Source: Actinobacteria bacterium HGW-Actinobacteria-7 (GTDB lineage: Bacteria; Actinomycetota; Coriobacteriia; Anaerosomatales; PHET01). From it: a stretch of 64,000 nt of DNA. Every line of letters begins with the position of its first letter. Positions within the stretch are counted from its first letter, which is position 1. Of this stretch, positions 9,230 through 17,704 are shown piece after piece. The stretch covers positions 1-64,000 of the forward strand of contig PHET01000011.1 in assembly GCA_002841275.1 (NCBI GenBank), in the 5' to 3' direction. The notes beneath the pieces were generated by a model. The model saw only the letters and a program-made list of their open reading frames with translations. It searched no databases and was not told the origin of the DNA. The position numbers and the translations under genes were made by a program.

Positions 9230-9258
9230 GGGCCCCTGCGCAGGATGCAGGGGCCCTT
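9230..9258 (+). terminator. Hairpin terminator after tRNA-Val
   Basis: A perfect 10-bp GC-rich stem (GGGCCCCTGC with GCAGGGGCCC, 7-nt loop) begins nine bases after the tRNA. The T-tract is short (TTCTCT), so termination strength is uncertain. Confidence 0.6.
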
Positions 9259-9340
9259 CTCTGTGCCGCCACAACGGACTGCGCAGCTCACTTCCTCGGG
9301 TTAGACTGTTTGCAGATGTCGGCTATGGGTCGGAGGCAGC

Positions 9341-10429
9341 ATGCGTGTTCTCGTGGTGGTTGGAGCACGACCCAACTTCATCAAGGTCGGCCCCCTGATG
9401 CCGGCTCTTGCAGGTGCAGGGATTGATGCTGATCTGGTACATACCGGCCAACACTATGATGCGCTGATGTCCGACGTGTTCTTCCGCGACTTGGAGATTC
9501 CCGAACCAGCCTGGTTTCTGGGAGTAGGGTCCGGCACTCATGCCGTGCAGACCGGCAAGGCGATGATCGCGCTTGAGGGCTTGATGATCGAGCACCGTCC
9601 GGATGCGCTGCTGGTCGTTGGCGACGTGAACTCGACGCTTGCTGGTGCGCTCGCCGCGGCCAAGCTTCACATCCCGGTCGTCCATCTTGAAGCCGGTCTT
9701 AGATCCGGAGATATGTCGATGCCCGAGGAAGTCAATCGGCTGGTGACAGATCAACTATCCTCTCTTCTGCTCACACCGACCGCGAACGCGGAGGACAACC
9801 TGGTCGCCGAAGGTATCGGTGCAGAGCGCATCGTGTTCGTCGGCAACATCATGGCCGAGTCACTACTGCGCCACGAGCAGCAGGCGCGTGCCCGCCAGGC
9901 GTGTACGGGATTCGGGCTCGAAGCGGGTTCCTACCTTCTGGCGACCGTGCACCGTCCCGAGAACACCGACAACGAGCGGAACATCGAGGGCATTCTGGCG
10001 GCGCTCAGTGACGCGTCGATGCCCGTGCTGTTTCCCGTCCACCCAAGAACGCGCGCGGTCCTTCAGCAGCACTTGGACCGCATCGAGAATGATCTAGTTA
10101 CGCTGGTCGAGCCGGTTGGATACTTGGACATGCTGTCGCTGATCGCTGACGCGTGCCTGGTGGTGACTGATTCAGGCGGTATCCAGGAGGAGACGTGCAT
10201 GCTTGATACGCCGTGCGTCACCGTTCGGCGCAACACCGAACGCCAGATCACCGAGGAGATCGGCTCCAATCGACTTGCGCAAGCCAACCGAGAGATGATC
10301 GGCGAAGCGATAGGTCAGGCGTTGGACGCGCCGCGCGGCTGGTCTAGACCCGAGCGCTGGGACGACCAAGTCGCTCAGCGCGTCGTGGATGCGCTGAGCC
10401 GCGGCATCATGACACTCAAGGGCGAGTAG
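9341..10429 (+). CDS. wecB: UDP-N-acetylglucosamine 2-epimerase (non-hydrolysing)
   Basis: Interconverts UDP-GlcNAc and UDP-ManNAc, a precursor for surface glycans or teichoic-acid-type linkages. The 362-aa length is normal for WecB/MnaA. Family motifs are GARPNFIKV at the N-terminus, GDVNSTLA, HLEAGLRS followed by PEEVNR, TVHRPEN, HPRTR and TDSGGIQEE. ATG 9341 follows GGAGGCAGC. A TAGACT sequence at 9302-9307 may be its -10 box, but no good -35 is seen. With the sugar transferase and galE it forms a small envelope-sugar cluster interrupted by the tRNA. Confidence 0.92.
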   Translation: MRVLVVVGARPNFIKVGPLMPALAGAGIDADLVHTGQHYDALMSDVFFRDLEIPEPAWFLGVGSGTHAVQTGKAMIALEGLMIEHRPDALLVVGDVNSTLAGALAAAKLHIPVVHLEAGLRSGDMSMPEEVNRLVTDQLSSLLLTPTANAEDNLVAEGIGAERIVFVGNIMAESLLRHEQQARARQACTGFGLEAGSYLLATVHRPENTDNERNIEGILAALSDASMPVLFPVHPRTRAVLQQHLDRIENDLVTLVEPVGYLDMLSLIADACLVVTDSGGIQEETCMLDTPCVTVRRNTERQITEEIGSNRLAQANREMIGEAIGQALDAPRGWSRPERWDDQVAQRVVDALSRGIMTLKGE

Positions 10430-10436
10430 TGGGCCA

Positions 10437-10456
10437 GTGCCGGTGTTTGTCGGCAC
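10437..10456. terminator. Small hairpin between convergent genes
   Basis: GTGCCG and CGGCAC form a 6-bp stem with an 8-nt loop between the ends of wecB and the convergent flavoprotein gene. There is no clear T-tract. It could act in both directions. Confidence 0.3.
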
Positions 10457-10469
10457 GTGAGCCTGCAGA

Positions 10470-11813
10470 TCAGCCGCTCCAGGCGACTGCCTCGGCGAAC
10501 GACGGGTGCACTGCGAGCACGTTTCCCAGCTCGGCGCCGGTCATGCCAGCCTTCATGGCGATGGCCGCCGAGTAGATCAGATCGGCCGCACTGGAACCGG
10601 CGATCTGGCACCCCAGAATCAGGTTCGTCTCGGCAGAGGTCACCAGTCTCACGAAGCCATCAGTCTCTCCGGTGATGATGCCGGCACCTGTAGAACCGAT
10701 GGTGATCCGGCTGCAGTCGACGGGGATCTTCCGTGATTTGGCGTCTTGCTCGGAGAGCCCGACTGTCGCAAGTTGGGGAATCGTGAAGCAAGTGATTGGT
10801 ACGGCTGTGCAGTCGGGCGGAACTGGTATGCCGGAGTCTATGGACTGAGCGACAGCCCATCCCTCGTGACTGGCTACCGGAGTCTGCATCATGCCGCCCG
10901 CCGCATCGCCGACAAACCACACCTTGGGATTGGTTGAACGAAGAGAGGCATCGACTATGACGGCCCCGTTCGCATCAGTCTCGATGTCCGCGATCTCAAG
11001 ATCGAGCTTATCGACGGCAGGCCGGCGTCCAACGGCGACTATCACTCGCTCGAACGGCTCGGATTCGGTTCCGTCGTGGCCGGCGACCTCCAGGGCCAGT
11101 GCTCCCGGCTGGCCTTTGATGGCACTGACCGTCGCGCCTGTCACGAACCGCACACCCAGAGTGCCGAGTCGCAGGACAGCGGCGTCAGCAAGATCCTCAT
11201 CGAGCATATCGAGTATGCGATGTGGCCTGGTCAAAACGGTGACCTTTGTGCCGAAGCTGGCGAATATACCTGCGAGTTCGAGTGCGATGAAGCCACCACC
11301 CACGATGGCCAACGATGCGGGAACCTCCGGGTAGTGGAGCGCTCCTTCGGATGTGTCCGCGAATTCGATGCCTGGTATCGGCAGAAGCACCGGTCTTGAA
11401 CCGGTCGCGACCACGATGTAGTCGGGGGTCAGTACGTCATCACCGAGCACAACGTCATCGGGCGACACGAACCTGGCTTTCGCTTTCACGACCTCGATTC
11501 CGTGTTCGGCAGCCAGGGCCTCCTGATCACCGGCGTAGGACTCCTGCGAATGCCATTTCCAGGCGAGCACACTCTGCCAGTCCACGGAGGGTTCTGCCTT
11601 TATGCCAAAGCGATCCGCGTCCCTGACAGTTCGCAGGGTGAGCGCGCTCTGGTACAGGCTCTTCTTGGGAATGCAGCCGCGCCACAGACAGGTGCCGCCC
11701 CACCGGTCGTCGTCGGCCTGAGTGACGCGCCAGCCGGCCGCAGCGAGCGTGCGAGCGCACGATGTCCCCGCGGCACCCGAGCCGATCACCACTACGTGAC
11801 CTCTGTTTTGCAC
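10470..11813 (-). CDS. FAD-dependent pyridine nucleotide-disulfide oxidoreductase
   Basis: A 447-aa class I flavoprotein of the dihydrolipoamide dehydrogenase/glutathione reductase/mercuric reductase family. Visible features are the FAD motif GSGAAG near residue 11, the redox pair C42/C47 in GGTCLWRGCIPKK, the NAD(P) motif GGGFIALELAG followed by basic residues (LTRPHR), a second FAD motif FVGDAAGG, and the C-terminal active-site HPSFAE supplying His and Glu. The arginines after the second Rossmann strand resemble NADPH-using members, which is an inference. No lipoyl-enzyme genes lie nearby, so the disulfide substrate cannot be named. GTG 11813 follows AGGGAG. The gene is convergent with wecB and divergent from the ABC-F gene. 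Confidence 0.75.
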   Translation of the reverse strand: MQNRGHVVVIGSGAAGTSCARTLAAAGWRVTQADDDRWGGTCLWRGCIPKKSLYQSALTLRTVRDADRFGIKAEPSVDWQSVLAWKWHSQESYAGDQEALAAEHGIEVVKAKARFVSPDDVVLGDDVLTPDYIVVATGSRPVLLPIPGIEFADTSEGALHYPEVPASLAIVGGGFIALELAGIFASFGTKVTVLTRPHRILDMLDEDLADAAVLRLGTLGVRFVTGATVSAIKGQPGALALEVAGHDGTESEPFERVIVAVGRRPAVDKLDLEIADIETDANGAVIVDASLRSTNPKVWFVGDAAGGMMQTPVASHEGWAVAQSIDSGIPVPPDCTAVPITCFTIPQLATVGLSEQDAKSRKIPVDCSRITIGSTGAGIITGETDGFVRLVTSAETNLILGCQIAGSSAADLIYSAAIAMKAGMTGAELGNVLAVHPSFAEAVAWSG

Positions 11814-11849
11814 GGAACACTCCCTTCTGAATGAATCTCTATCCTGAAC

Positions 11850-13958
11850 ATGCCCATGCAGGTGTTATCCTTCACCGTTGTGATCGTCTCAGTGGACAAC
11901 CTCACGAAGACCTTTGGCGAGCGGATACTTTTCCGCGACGCTTGTTTGCGCGTGGGAGTGAGGGACCGGGTGGCTCTTGTAGGCCCAAACGGTGCCGGCA
12001 AGACGACACTGCTGGATATCATCGCGGGCAAACAGGACGCGGATGGCGGGGGAGTATCGTTCGCCAAAGACGCCGTCGTCGGCTACCTCGAGCAAGAAGC
12101 CATCGAGATGGGCGGCCGGTCCGTACTCGCGGAAGCTTTGACCGCTGCGGCACACGTCACGTCTATGCAGCACCGTCTCCACTTGCTCGAAGAGGAGCTT
12201 TCCTCGGCGGATGAGGTTGATCACGAGCGGCTGCTCGCCGAATACGGCAAGCTGCAGGAACGGTTCGAGTCGCTTGGCGGCTACACCGTGGAGTCCGAGG
12301 CCCGTGCGGTGCTTGGTGGACTCGGCTTCAAGGAGACAGATCTGACCCGAGACGCCGATGAGTTCTCGGGTGGTTGGCAGATGCGTCTGGCTCTGGCGAA
12401 GCTTCTTCTGAAGCGCCCGGATGTGCTGCTGCTCGACGAACCCACCAATCACCTCGATCTGGAAAGCGTCACGTGGCTCGAAGGTTTTTTGCGCGCCTAC
12501 GAGGGTGCCATCATCATCGTGAGCCACGACCGCGCATTCATGGACAGCCTGGTCGACCGTGTGGCGGAGATCGACCAGAAGCAGTTGACTGTATACGTGG
12601 GCAACTACGATGCCTACGTCGTCGCGCGCGAACTCTCGCTTGAACAGATGCAGGTCAAGCACGATGCACAGCTCAAAGAGATCCAACACATGCAGGTGTT
12701 CGTCGACCGATTCCGGTACAAGAACACCAAGGCCAAACAGGCTCAGGACCGCATGCGGCGCATCGAGAAGATCAAGGCCGAGATGGTCGAGATCCCCGAA
12801 GCCAGGAAGACCGTCCGCTTTCGATTCCCACAGCCGCCTCGTACGGGCGAGCTGGTCATCTCGCTGGAAGACATTCACCAGTCGTATGGGACTATCTCGG
12901 TCTACCAAGGCCTGGACTTCGCACTTTACCGCGGCGACAAGGTCGCGCTCGTGGGACCGAACGGCGCCGGCAAGTCGACGCTTCTGAAGCTGCTTGCCGG
13001 AGTACTGCCGTTCCAGTCGGGCGAGCGCAAGCTGGGCTCGAATGTTGAGACCGCCTACTTCGCACAACACCAGCTTCAGGCTCTGGCGCTGGAGAACTCC
13101 GTGTACCAAGAGCTCGATGGTGTCGCTCCGGGCTGGACGCAGGGGGAGGTCCGCGGCCTTCTGGGCGCCTTCCTCTTCAACGGTGACGACGTGCACAAGA
13201 AGGTCCGTGTGCTGTCGGGCGGTGAGAAGGGGCGACTGGCCCTGGCCAAGATGCTCGTCAAACCCGCGCCGTTCCTTTGCCTCGACGAGCCGACGAACCA
13301 CCTCGATATTGCATCGAGCGACATTCTCGAGCAGGCGCTCAATCGCTTCGAGGGCACCATCGCGCTCATTACCCATGACCGTCATCTCATCCGCGCGATC
13401 GCCAACAAGATCGTCGAGGTCAAAGACGGTCAGGTAACGCTGTACGACGGAGACTACGACTACTACTTGTGGAAGAAGGAGCAGAGGGAGTCCTCGGGTG
13501 GGGGCGGAGCGACATCGCGGGATACGGTTCGTGTTACCGCCAGCGCGCCATCGAAGGCCTCGATTCCGGCCGCGTCGGACAACTCCCTCGGCCGGAAGCC
13601 TAAGCGCACGCACGGGGGGGCGGAACAGGTGGTTGAATCCGCCGCCCCCGCGCCCGCTGCCCGCGGCCCCAAGACCAAAGAGCAGAAGCGCGCCGAGGCC
13701 GAGGCTCGCAACAAGGCGCATCGTGCCGGGCGCGGCGTCAAGAAGCGCTTCGATGAACTCGATACCGAACTCTCGGCGGCACAGGCGCGCAATGAGGAGC
13801 TGGTGGCGATGATGGCCGATCCCGAGCTCTACGCCGACGAGGTGCGTTTCGCCTCTGCGCTGGCCGAGTACAACCTAGTGAAACAGCGCATTCCTGTGCT
13901 CGAAGCCGAATGGCTGAGCGTCTCCGAAGAGATGCAGCGATTGCTCGACGAACCTTAG
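11850..13958 (+). CDS. ABC-F family ATPase
   Basis: A soluble protein with two ABC ATPase domains and no membrane segments, as in the ribosome-associated ABC-F family. Domain 1 has Walker [10 protein letters not shown], signature [11 protein letters not shown] and Walker [14 protein letters not shown]; domain 2 has [20 protein letters not shown] and [11 protein letters not shown]. Between them is the helical linker rich in charged residues. After domain 2 comes a low-complexity Ala/Pro/Lys stretch and a C-terminal coiled coil (about the last 90 residues), as in Uup-type members. Role is probably translation-factor-like; whether it protects from an antibiotic cannot be told. The start is uncertain: ATG 11850 or 11856, or GTG 11880, none with a good ribosome site, so leaderless translation is possible. 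Confidence 0.85.
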   Translation: MPMQVLSFTVVIVSVDNLTKTFGERILFRDACLRVGVRDRVALVGPNGAGKTTLLDIIAGKQDADGGGVSFAKDAVVGYLEQEAIEMGGRSVLAEALTAAAHVTSMQHRLHLLEEELSSADEVDHERLLAEYGKLQERFESLGGYTVESEARAVLGGLGFKETDLTRDADEFSGGWQMRLALAKLLLKRPDVLLLDEPTNHLDLESVTWLEGFLRAYEGAIIIVSHDRAFMDSLVDRVAEIDQKQLTVYVGNYDAYVVARELSLEQMQVKHDAQLKEIQHMQVFVDRFRYKNTKAKQAQDRMRRIEKIKAEMVEIPEARKTVRFRFPQPPRTGELVISLEDIHQSYGTISVYQGLDFALYRGDKVALVGPNGAGKSTLLKLLAGVLPFQSGERKLGSNVETAYFAQHQLQALALENSVYQELDGVAPGWTQGEVRGLLGAFLFNGDDVHKKVRVLSGGEKGRLALAKMLVKPAPFLCLDEPTNHLDIASSDILEQALNRFEGTIALITHDRHLIRAIANKIVEVKDGQVTLYDGDYDYYLWKKEQRESSGGGGATSRDTVRVTASAPSKASIPAASDNSLGRKPKRTHGGAEQVVESAAPAPAARGPKTKEQKRAEAEARNKAHRAGRGVKKRFDELDTELSAAQARNEELVAMMADPELYADEVRFASALAEYNLVKQRIPVLEAEWLSVSEEMQRLLDEP

Positions 13959-14002
13959 CGTTGGGGGCTTGACCTGCACTTTGTAACCCGCTTGGCCGGA
14001 CT

Positions 14003-14020
14003 TTGTAACAATGTTTACAA
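14003..14020. promoter_or_regulatory. Rex-like operator in the nuo promoter
   Basis: TTGTAACAATGTTTACAA is an 18-bp imperfect palindrome (14 of 18 positions symmetric) of the form TTGT-N10-ACAA typical of sites for Rex, the NADH/NAD+-sensing repressor. It overlaps the predicted -35 box of the complex I operon. A further TTGTAAC half-site lies at 13981-13987. A rex gene is not present in the window. Confidence 0.5.
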
Positions 14021-14042
14021 TGTCCGACGGTGACCCTACACT
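14014..14042 (+). promoter_or_regulatory. Promoter of the nuo operon
   Basis: TTTACA and TACACT are separated by exactly 17 bp. A start point near 14049 would leave a leader of about 100 nt. That leader holds a small hairpin (CCCTGAC with GTCAGGG near 14107-14129) before the AAGGAG ribosome site. Confidence 0.5.
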
Positions 14043-14152
14043 GTGCGGAATCATAGGTTCGTTGCACGTGCCGCGCACCAATGGGAAGAAAGACTGTCTA
14101 ACCGGCCCCTGACGCGTTGCCGCGGTCAGGGAGACAGAGTCCAAGGAGTCAC

Positions 14153-14521
14153 ATGAACGGGGCGCCAGCTCAGGGTCTGCTCTTCGTTGGTGGCTTCGTG
14201 GCGGCCGCCATCGCGTTCATCGGCGTGGTGTTCGTCGTGAACCTACTCCTGTCTCCCCGCAACCCCAATAGCTCCAAGAATGCAGCATTCGAATGCGGTC
14301 TGGACCCGGCAGGTCAGCCGTGGTCAGCGCAGCGTATGCGATTCTCCACGGTCGCCATGCTGCTTGTCCTCTTCGACGCAGAGGCGATACTGCTCTTTGC
14401 CGTTGCAACCCGTCTTCGAGGAAGCCTTCTGGGACTTGCTGAGGTCGGCGCGTTCATCGCGTTCTTGAGCCTCGGACTGGTCTACGCCTGGCGCAAGGGA
14501 GCCCTGGAATGGCGCTTGTAG
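14153..14521 (+). CDS. nuoA: NADH-quinone oxidoreductase subunit A
   Basis: Small membrane subunit of complex I, 122 aa with three transmembrane helices, which helps hold the quinone-site interface. The family motif AAFECGLDP is present, followed by the second helix with the acidic FDAEAI. ATG 14153 is chosen because AAGGAG lies six bases upstream; reading from 14117 adds a polar leader with no ribosome site. The gene opens the nuo operon and overlaps nuoB by 13 bp. Confidence 0.93.
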   Translation: MNGAPAQGLLFVGGFVAAAIAFIGVVFVVNLLLSPRNPNSSKNAAFECGLDPAGQPWSAQRMRFSTVAMLLVLFDAEAILLFAVATRLRGSLLGLAEVGAFIAFLSLGLVYAWRKGALEWRL

Positions 14522-15114
14522 ACCGCATCGGCGAAGGGCTTGAGCGTCTCGGCGGTGGCGTGATTCTGACCTCCGTGGACGCACTGGTTGACTGGTCGCG
14601 CGGCCAGTCGCTGTGGGCGTTTCCCATGGGAACCGCGTGTTGCGCGATGGAACTCATCGCCGCATCGTTCTCGAAGTTCGATTTCGATCGATTGGGCACG
14701 TTCCCAAGGCCCGACCCGAGACACACCGATGTCATGATCCTTGCCGGCACCATCACCGAGAAGATGAAGCCCGCGGTGCGCCGCCTGTACGATCAGATGC
14801 CTGAGCCCAAATGGGTTGTCGCGATGGGCAACTGTACGGTCTCCGGAGGAATCTTCTACTACGACACCTATTCTGTCGTACGCGGGGCCGACCAGTTCCT
14901 CCCGGTCGACGTATACATTTCCGGGTGTCCTCCTCGGCCCGAGGCACTTCAGGACGGCGTGCTTCAGCTCAGGGAGCTCGTTCGCATGCGCTCGCTGGCG
15001 CCGGGCAAACGCTACGAGCGTGAACTCGCTCTTCCTCGGCCGGAGGACGCCTCCTATTCAAATGAAGATCCCAACCCGCCCTCTGCTGGACTCGAGGGTG
15101 GTGACGCCTCGTGA
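14509..15114 (+). CDS. nuoB: NADH-quinone oxidoreductase subunit B
   Basis: Carries cluster N2, the last iron-sulfur centre before quinone, in the peripheral arm of complex I. The 201-aa protein has the paired cysteines in GTACCAME, a third in MGNCTVSGG and a fourth in SGCPPRPEA, the full ligand set. Like other bacterial NuoB it has a short amphipathic N-terminus. The C-terminal 30 residues are polar and not conserved in the family. The stop codon overlaps the GTG start of nuoC. Confidence 0.95.
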   Translation: MALVDRIGEGLERLGGGVILTSVDALVDWSRGQSLWAFPMGTACCAMELIAASFSKFDFDRLGTFPRPDPRHTDVMILAGTITEKMKPAVRRLYDQMPEPKWVVAMGNCTVSGGIFYYDTYSVVRGADQFLPVDVYISGCPPRPEALQDGVLQLRELVRMRSLAPGKRYERELALPRPEDASYSNEDPNPPSAGLEGGDAS

Positions 15115-15581
15115 CCCAAGACGAGATGACCGCGCTGATCGCCCGCATCCGTACGCACAACGCCGATCTGTATCCGCTGTTCTCGCTGGAGTTCGGCGAC
15201 GCGGTTGTTGGGGTAGCCCCAGAGGAGCTCTCTTCGACGGCATGCGATCTGCGCGAGGCTGGTTTCGATCGCCTGACCATGGTGACAGCTGTGGACCGGG
15301 GAGAGACGTTCGAGCTGGTCTACCGGCTCCATTCCCGCTCGCTGACCGCCTCGATCTTCGTGAAGACCGTGGTACGACGTGATGACCCCCATATTGCGAG
15401 CGTCTACGACGTGTGGCCCGCTGCGAATTGGCAGGAAAGAGAGGTCTTCGACCTCTTCGGGATCGTGTTCGACGGTCATCCTGATCTTCGTCGAATCCTG
15501 ATGCCGTACGACTACGAAGGTCACCCGCTGCGACGCGACTTCGAGCATCCCAACATCATCCGTCGGCCCGACTACATCTGA
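15111..15581 (+). CDS. nuoC: NADH-quinone oxidoreductase subunit C
   Basis: Peripheral-arm 30-kDa-type subunit that packs on NuoD. The 156-aa protein ends with the signature [22 protein letters not shown] in shorter form (positions near 15430-15510), followed by HPLRRDF. GTG 15111 overlaps the nuoB stop. NuoC and NuoD are separate genes here, unlike the fused nuoCD of enterobacteria. Confidence 0.93.
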   Translation: MTQDEMTALIARIRTHNADLYPLFSLEFGDAVVGVAPEELSSTACDLREAGFDRLTMVTAVDRGETFELVYRLHSRSLTASIFVKTVVRRDDPHIASVYDVWPAANWQEREVFDLFGIVFDGHPDLRRILMPYDYEGHPLRRDFEHPNIIRRPDYI

Positions 15582-15599
15582 GAGGAGGTGCGATCGCCC

Positions 15600-16745
15600 A
15601 TGAGCCTTGATATCGAATCCAGGAGTTCGACCCTCTCCGATGATGGCATGCCCGTCGAGGAGCTCGTTGTGAACGTGGGTCCGTCGCACCCTTCCACTCA
15701 CGGCGTGGGCCGTGTCGTCGTCCACCTCGATGGCGACGTGGTGGTCAAGGCCGACCCTGTGATCGGCTATCTCCATCGTGGCATTGAGAAGATGTCCGAG
15801 AACCGCACCTACCTTCAGATAGTGCCATTGACAGACCGGCTCGACTACGTGGGGTCGATGTACGCGAACTGGGCTTACTGCCGGGCCGTGGAGCGACTTG
15901 CTCGAATGCGCGTGCCCGAACGCGCAGAGTACCTGCGCGTCATCGTCTGCGAGCTTCAGCGCATCGCGAGTCACATGATGGGAATCGGCGCCTCGGCTGC
16001 AGACACAGGGGCCTTCACGGCATTCGTCTACGCCTTCGACTTGCGCGAGCGCGTGGTCGAGCTCTTCGAGGCGCTGTGCGGCGCCCGGCTCACCTACAAC
16101 TACGTCCGACCCGGCGGGTTGTCCTCCGATGCTCCTGATGGCTGGGAGGAGTCGGTTGTGGACTTCGTCCATGCGCTGCCACGAAAGCTCGACGAATTGG
16201 ACTCGTTGTTCTTTGGCAACGCGATTGCGCGAGGTCGAATGAAGGGCATCGGAGTTCTTTCGGCGCAGGACGCAATCGCGTGGGGCGCAACAGGGCCGAC
16301 CGCCCGAGCCTCGGGCGTGAACTGGGACCTGCGAAAACATGATCCCTACTCTGTGTATCCTCGGATGGACTTCGATGTAGTGGTCGGAGAGCGTGGCGAC
16401 GCCTATGACCGGAACCGCTGCCGCTTGCTCGAGTGCTACGAGTCCGCGCGTATCGTCGAGCAGGCGGTCGCTCAGATGCACGGGGGACCGGTGCACGCCG
16501 AGGGAGTGCCACGCCTGATCCAGCCTGCTCCAGGCGATGCATACGACCAGATAGAGAGCGCGCGGGGCACGCTGGGCGTCTACCTGGTGAGCGACGGTTC
16601 GCCTCGGCCCTATCGCATGCACGTCCGCAGCGCCGCGTTTGCAAACCTCGCACTCCTGCCCATGCTCGCCAAAGGGCACACGCTCTCGGACCTGGTTGTG
16701 GTCTTGGGTTCGCTCGATCCCGTATTTGGGGAGATCGACCGATGA
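15600..16745 (+). CDS. nuoD: NADH-quinone oxidoreductase subunit D
   Basis: The 49-kDa-type subunit that forms the quinone pocket with NuoB. The 381-aa protein has GPSHPSTHG with the quinone-site histidine, YLHRGIEK, ENRTYLQ and DRLDYVG. The hydrogenase-derived cysteines are absent, as expected for NuoD. ATG 15600 is preferred; the GTG at 15588 lies within the AGGAGG ribosome site at 15583-15588. The gene overlaps the start of nuoH by four bases. Confidence 0.94.
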   Translation: MSLDIESRSSTLSDDGMPVEELVVNVGPSHPSTHGVGRVVVHLDGDVVVKADPVIGYLHRGIEKMSENRTYLQIVPLTDRLDYVGSMYANWAYCRAVERLARMRVPERAEYLRVIVCELQRIASHMMGIGASAADTGAFTAFVYAFDLRERVVELFEALCGARLTYNYVRPGGLSSDAPDGWEESVVDFVHALPRKLDELDSLFFGNAIARGRMKGIGVLSAQDAIAWGATGPTARASGVNWDLRKHDPYSVYPRMDFDVVVGERGDAYDRNRCRLLECYESARIVEQAVAQMHGGPVHAEGVPRLIQPAPGDAYDQIESARGTLGVYLVSDGSPRPYRMHVRSAAFANLALLPMLAKGHTLSDLVVVLGSLDPVFGEIDR

Positions 16746-17704
16746 GCGCGCTGTTGACAGGTGCCGCTTGGGGGCTTGCCGCCGCCTCACTGATCGCGGT
16801 CGCCGCGCTGATCGGTGTGTGGTGGGAGCGGAAGGTCGCCGGGCGCATCCAGATGCGGTTCGGCCCGCAGGAGGCTGGTCCTGCGGGGCTTTTGCAGACG
16901 CTCTCAGACACGCTCAAGCTCATGCTCAAGGAAGACATCACTCCAACCGCTGCCGACGTGCCGGTCTTTCGCGCGATGCCGTTTCTCGTGTTCGTGCCCG
17001 TCGCAAGCGCTCTGGTCGTGATTCCCTACGCATCCGGCTGGGCGCCCTTCAACATCGCGACAGGTGCGGTGTTCTTCCTCGCGGTGCCTGGTCTGAGCGT
17101 ACTGGGGATCCTGCTTGCAGGATGGGCCTCACAGAACACCTACGCCAGCATCGGCGGGGTTCGCGCCGCTGCCCAGATGATCTCGTACGAGCTGCCCAGA
17201 ACCCTCTCGGTTCTGTCGCTGTGTCTGCTTGCCGGTTCGCTGTCCACAGGGACGATCCGCGCCGAGTGGCGCTGGTGGTGGGTGCCTCTCACCGCTGTCG
17301 GGTTCCTGGTCTACTTCATTTCTTCGATCGCTGAGGTCAACCGTGGCCCCTTCGATCTCGCCGAAGCGGAGTCTGAGTTGGTCGCGGGGTACTTCACCGA
17401 CTACTCGGGCATCCGCTGGGCGATCTTCATGATGGCCGAGTATGGCGGGGTGGTCGCGGCCTCTCTGTTCGGCGCGGCGACATTCCTCGGCGGGGGGTTG
17501 GGCTTGAGCGGCGTACCCGGGGCCTTGCTGTTCGTGGCGCTCACTGCGCTCATCGCCACAGCGATGATATGGGCGAAATGGACGTTTCCGCGCATGCGGG
17601 CTGACCAGCTTATGACGTTTGCATGGAAGGTCCTCACTCCCATGGCGTTGGTGCAGCTGCTTGCTGTGGGCATAGCCCTTGCGGCCCGGGTGGTGCTGTC
17701 ATGA
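16742..17704 (+). CDS. nuoH: NADH-quinone oxidoreductase subunit H
   Basis: Membrane subunit joining the two arms of complex I and lining the quinone entry channel; 320 aa with about eight helices. Motifs are ERKVAGRIQMRFGP in the first loop and EVNRGPFDLAEAESELVAG in shorter pieces (loop 5 near 17330-17390), both with the conserved charged residues. ATG 16742 overlaps the nuoD stop (ATGA); the long upstream extension in this frame is a shadow of nuoD. The gene is translationally coupled to the fusion gene that follows. Confidence 0.94.
   Translation: MSALLTGAAWGLAAASLIAVAALIGVWWERKVAGRIQMRFGPQEAGPAGLLQTLSDTLKLMLKEDITPTAADVPVFRAMPFLVFVPVASALVVIPYASGWAPFNIATGAVFFLAVPGLSVLGILLAGWASQNTYASIGGVRAAAQMISYELPRTLSVLSLCLLAGSLSTGTIRAEWRWWWVPLTAVGFLVYFISSIAEVNRGPFDLAEAESELVAGYFTDYSGIRWAIFMMAEYGGVVAASLFGAATFLGGGLGLSGVPGALLFVALTALIATAMIWAKWTFPRMRADQLMTFAWKVLTPMALVQLLAVGIALAARVVLS

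Noticed and set aside
11889-13721. A 610-codon minus-strand open frame
   Set aside because: It lies wholly inside the ABC-F gene on the opposite strand, is rich in His, Arg and Leu without motifs, and results from high GC codon bias.
15054-16790. A 578-codon minus-strand open frame
   Set aside because: It is antisense to nuoC and nuoD, which have clear family motifs; it shows no domain of its own.
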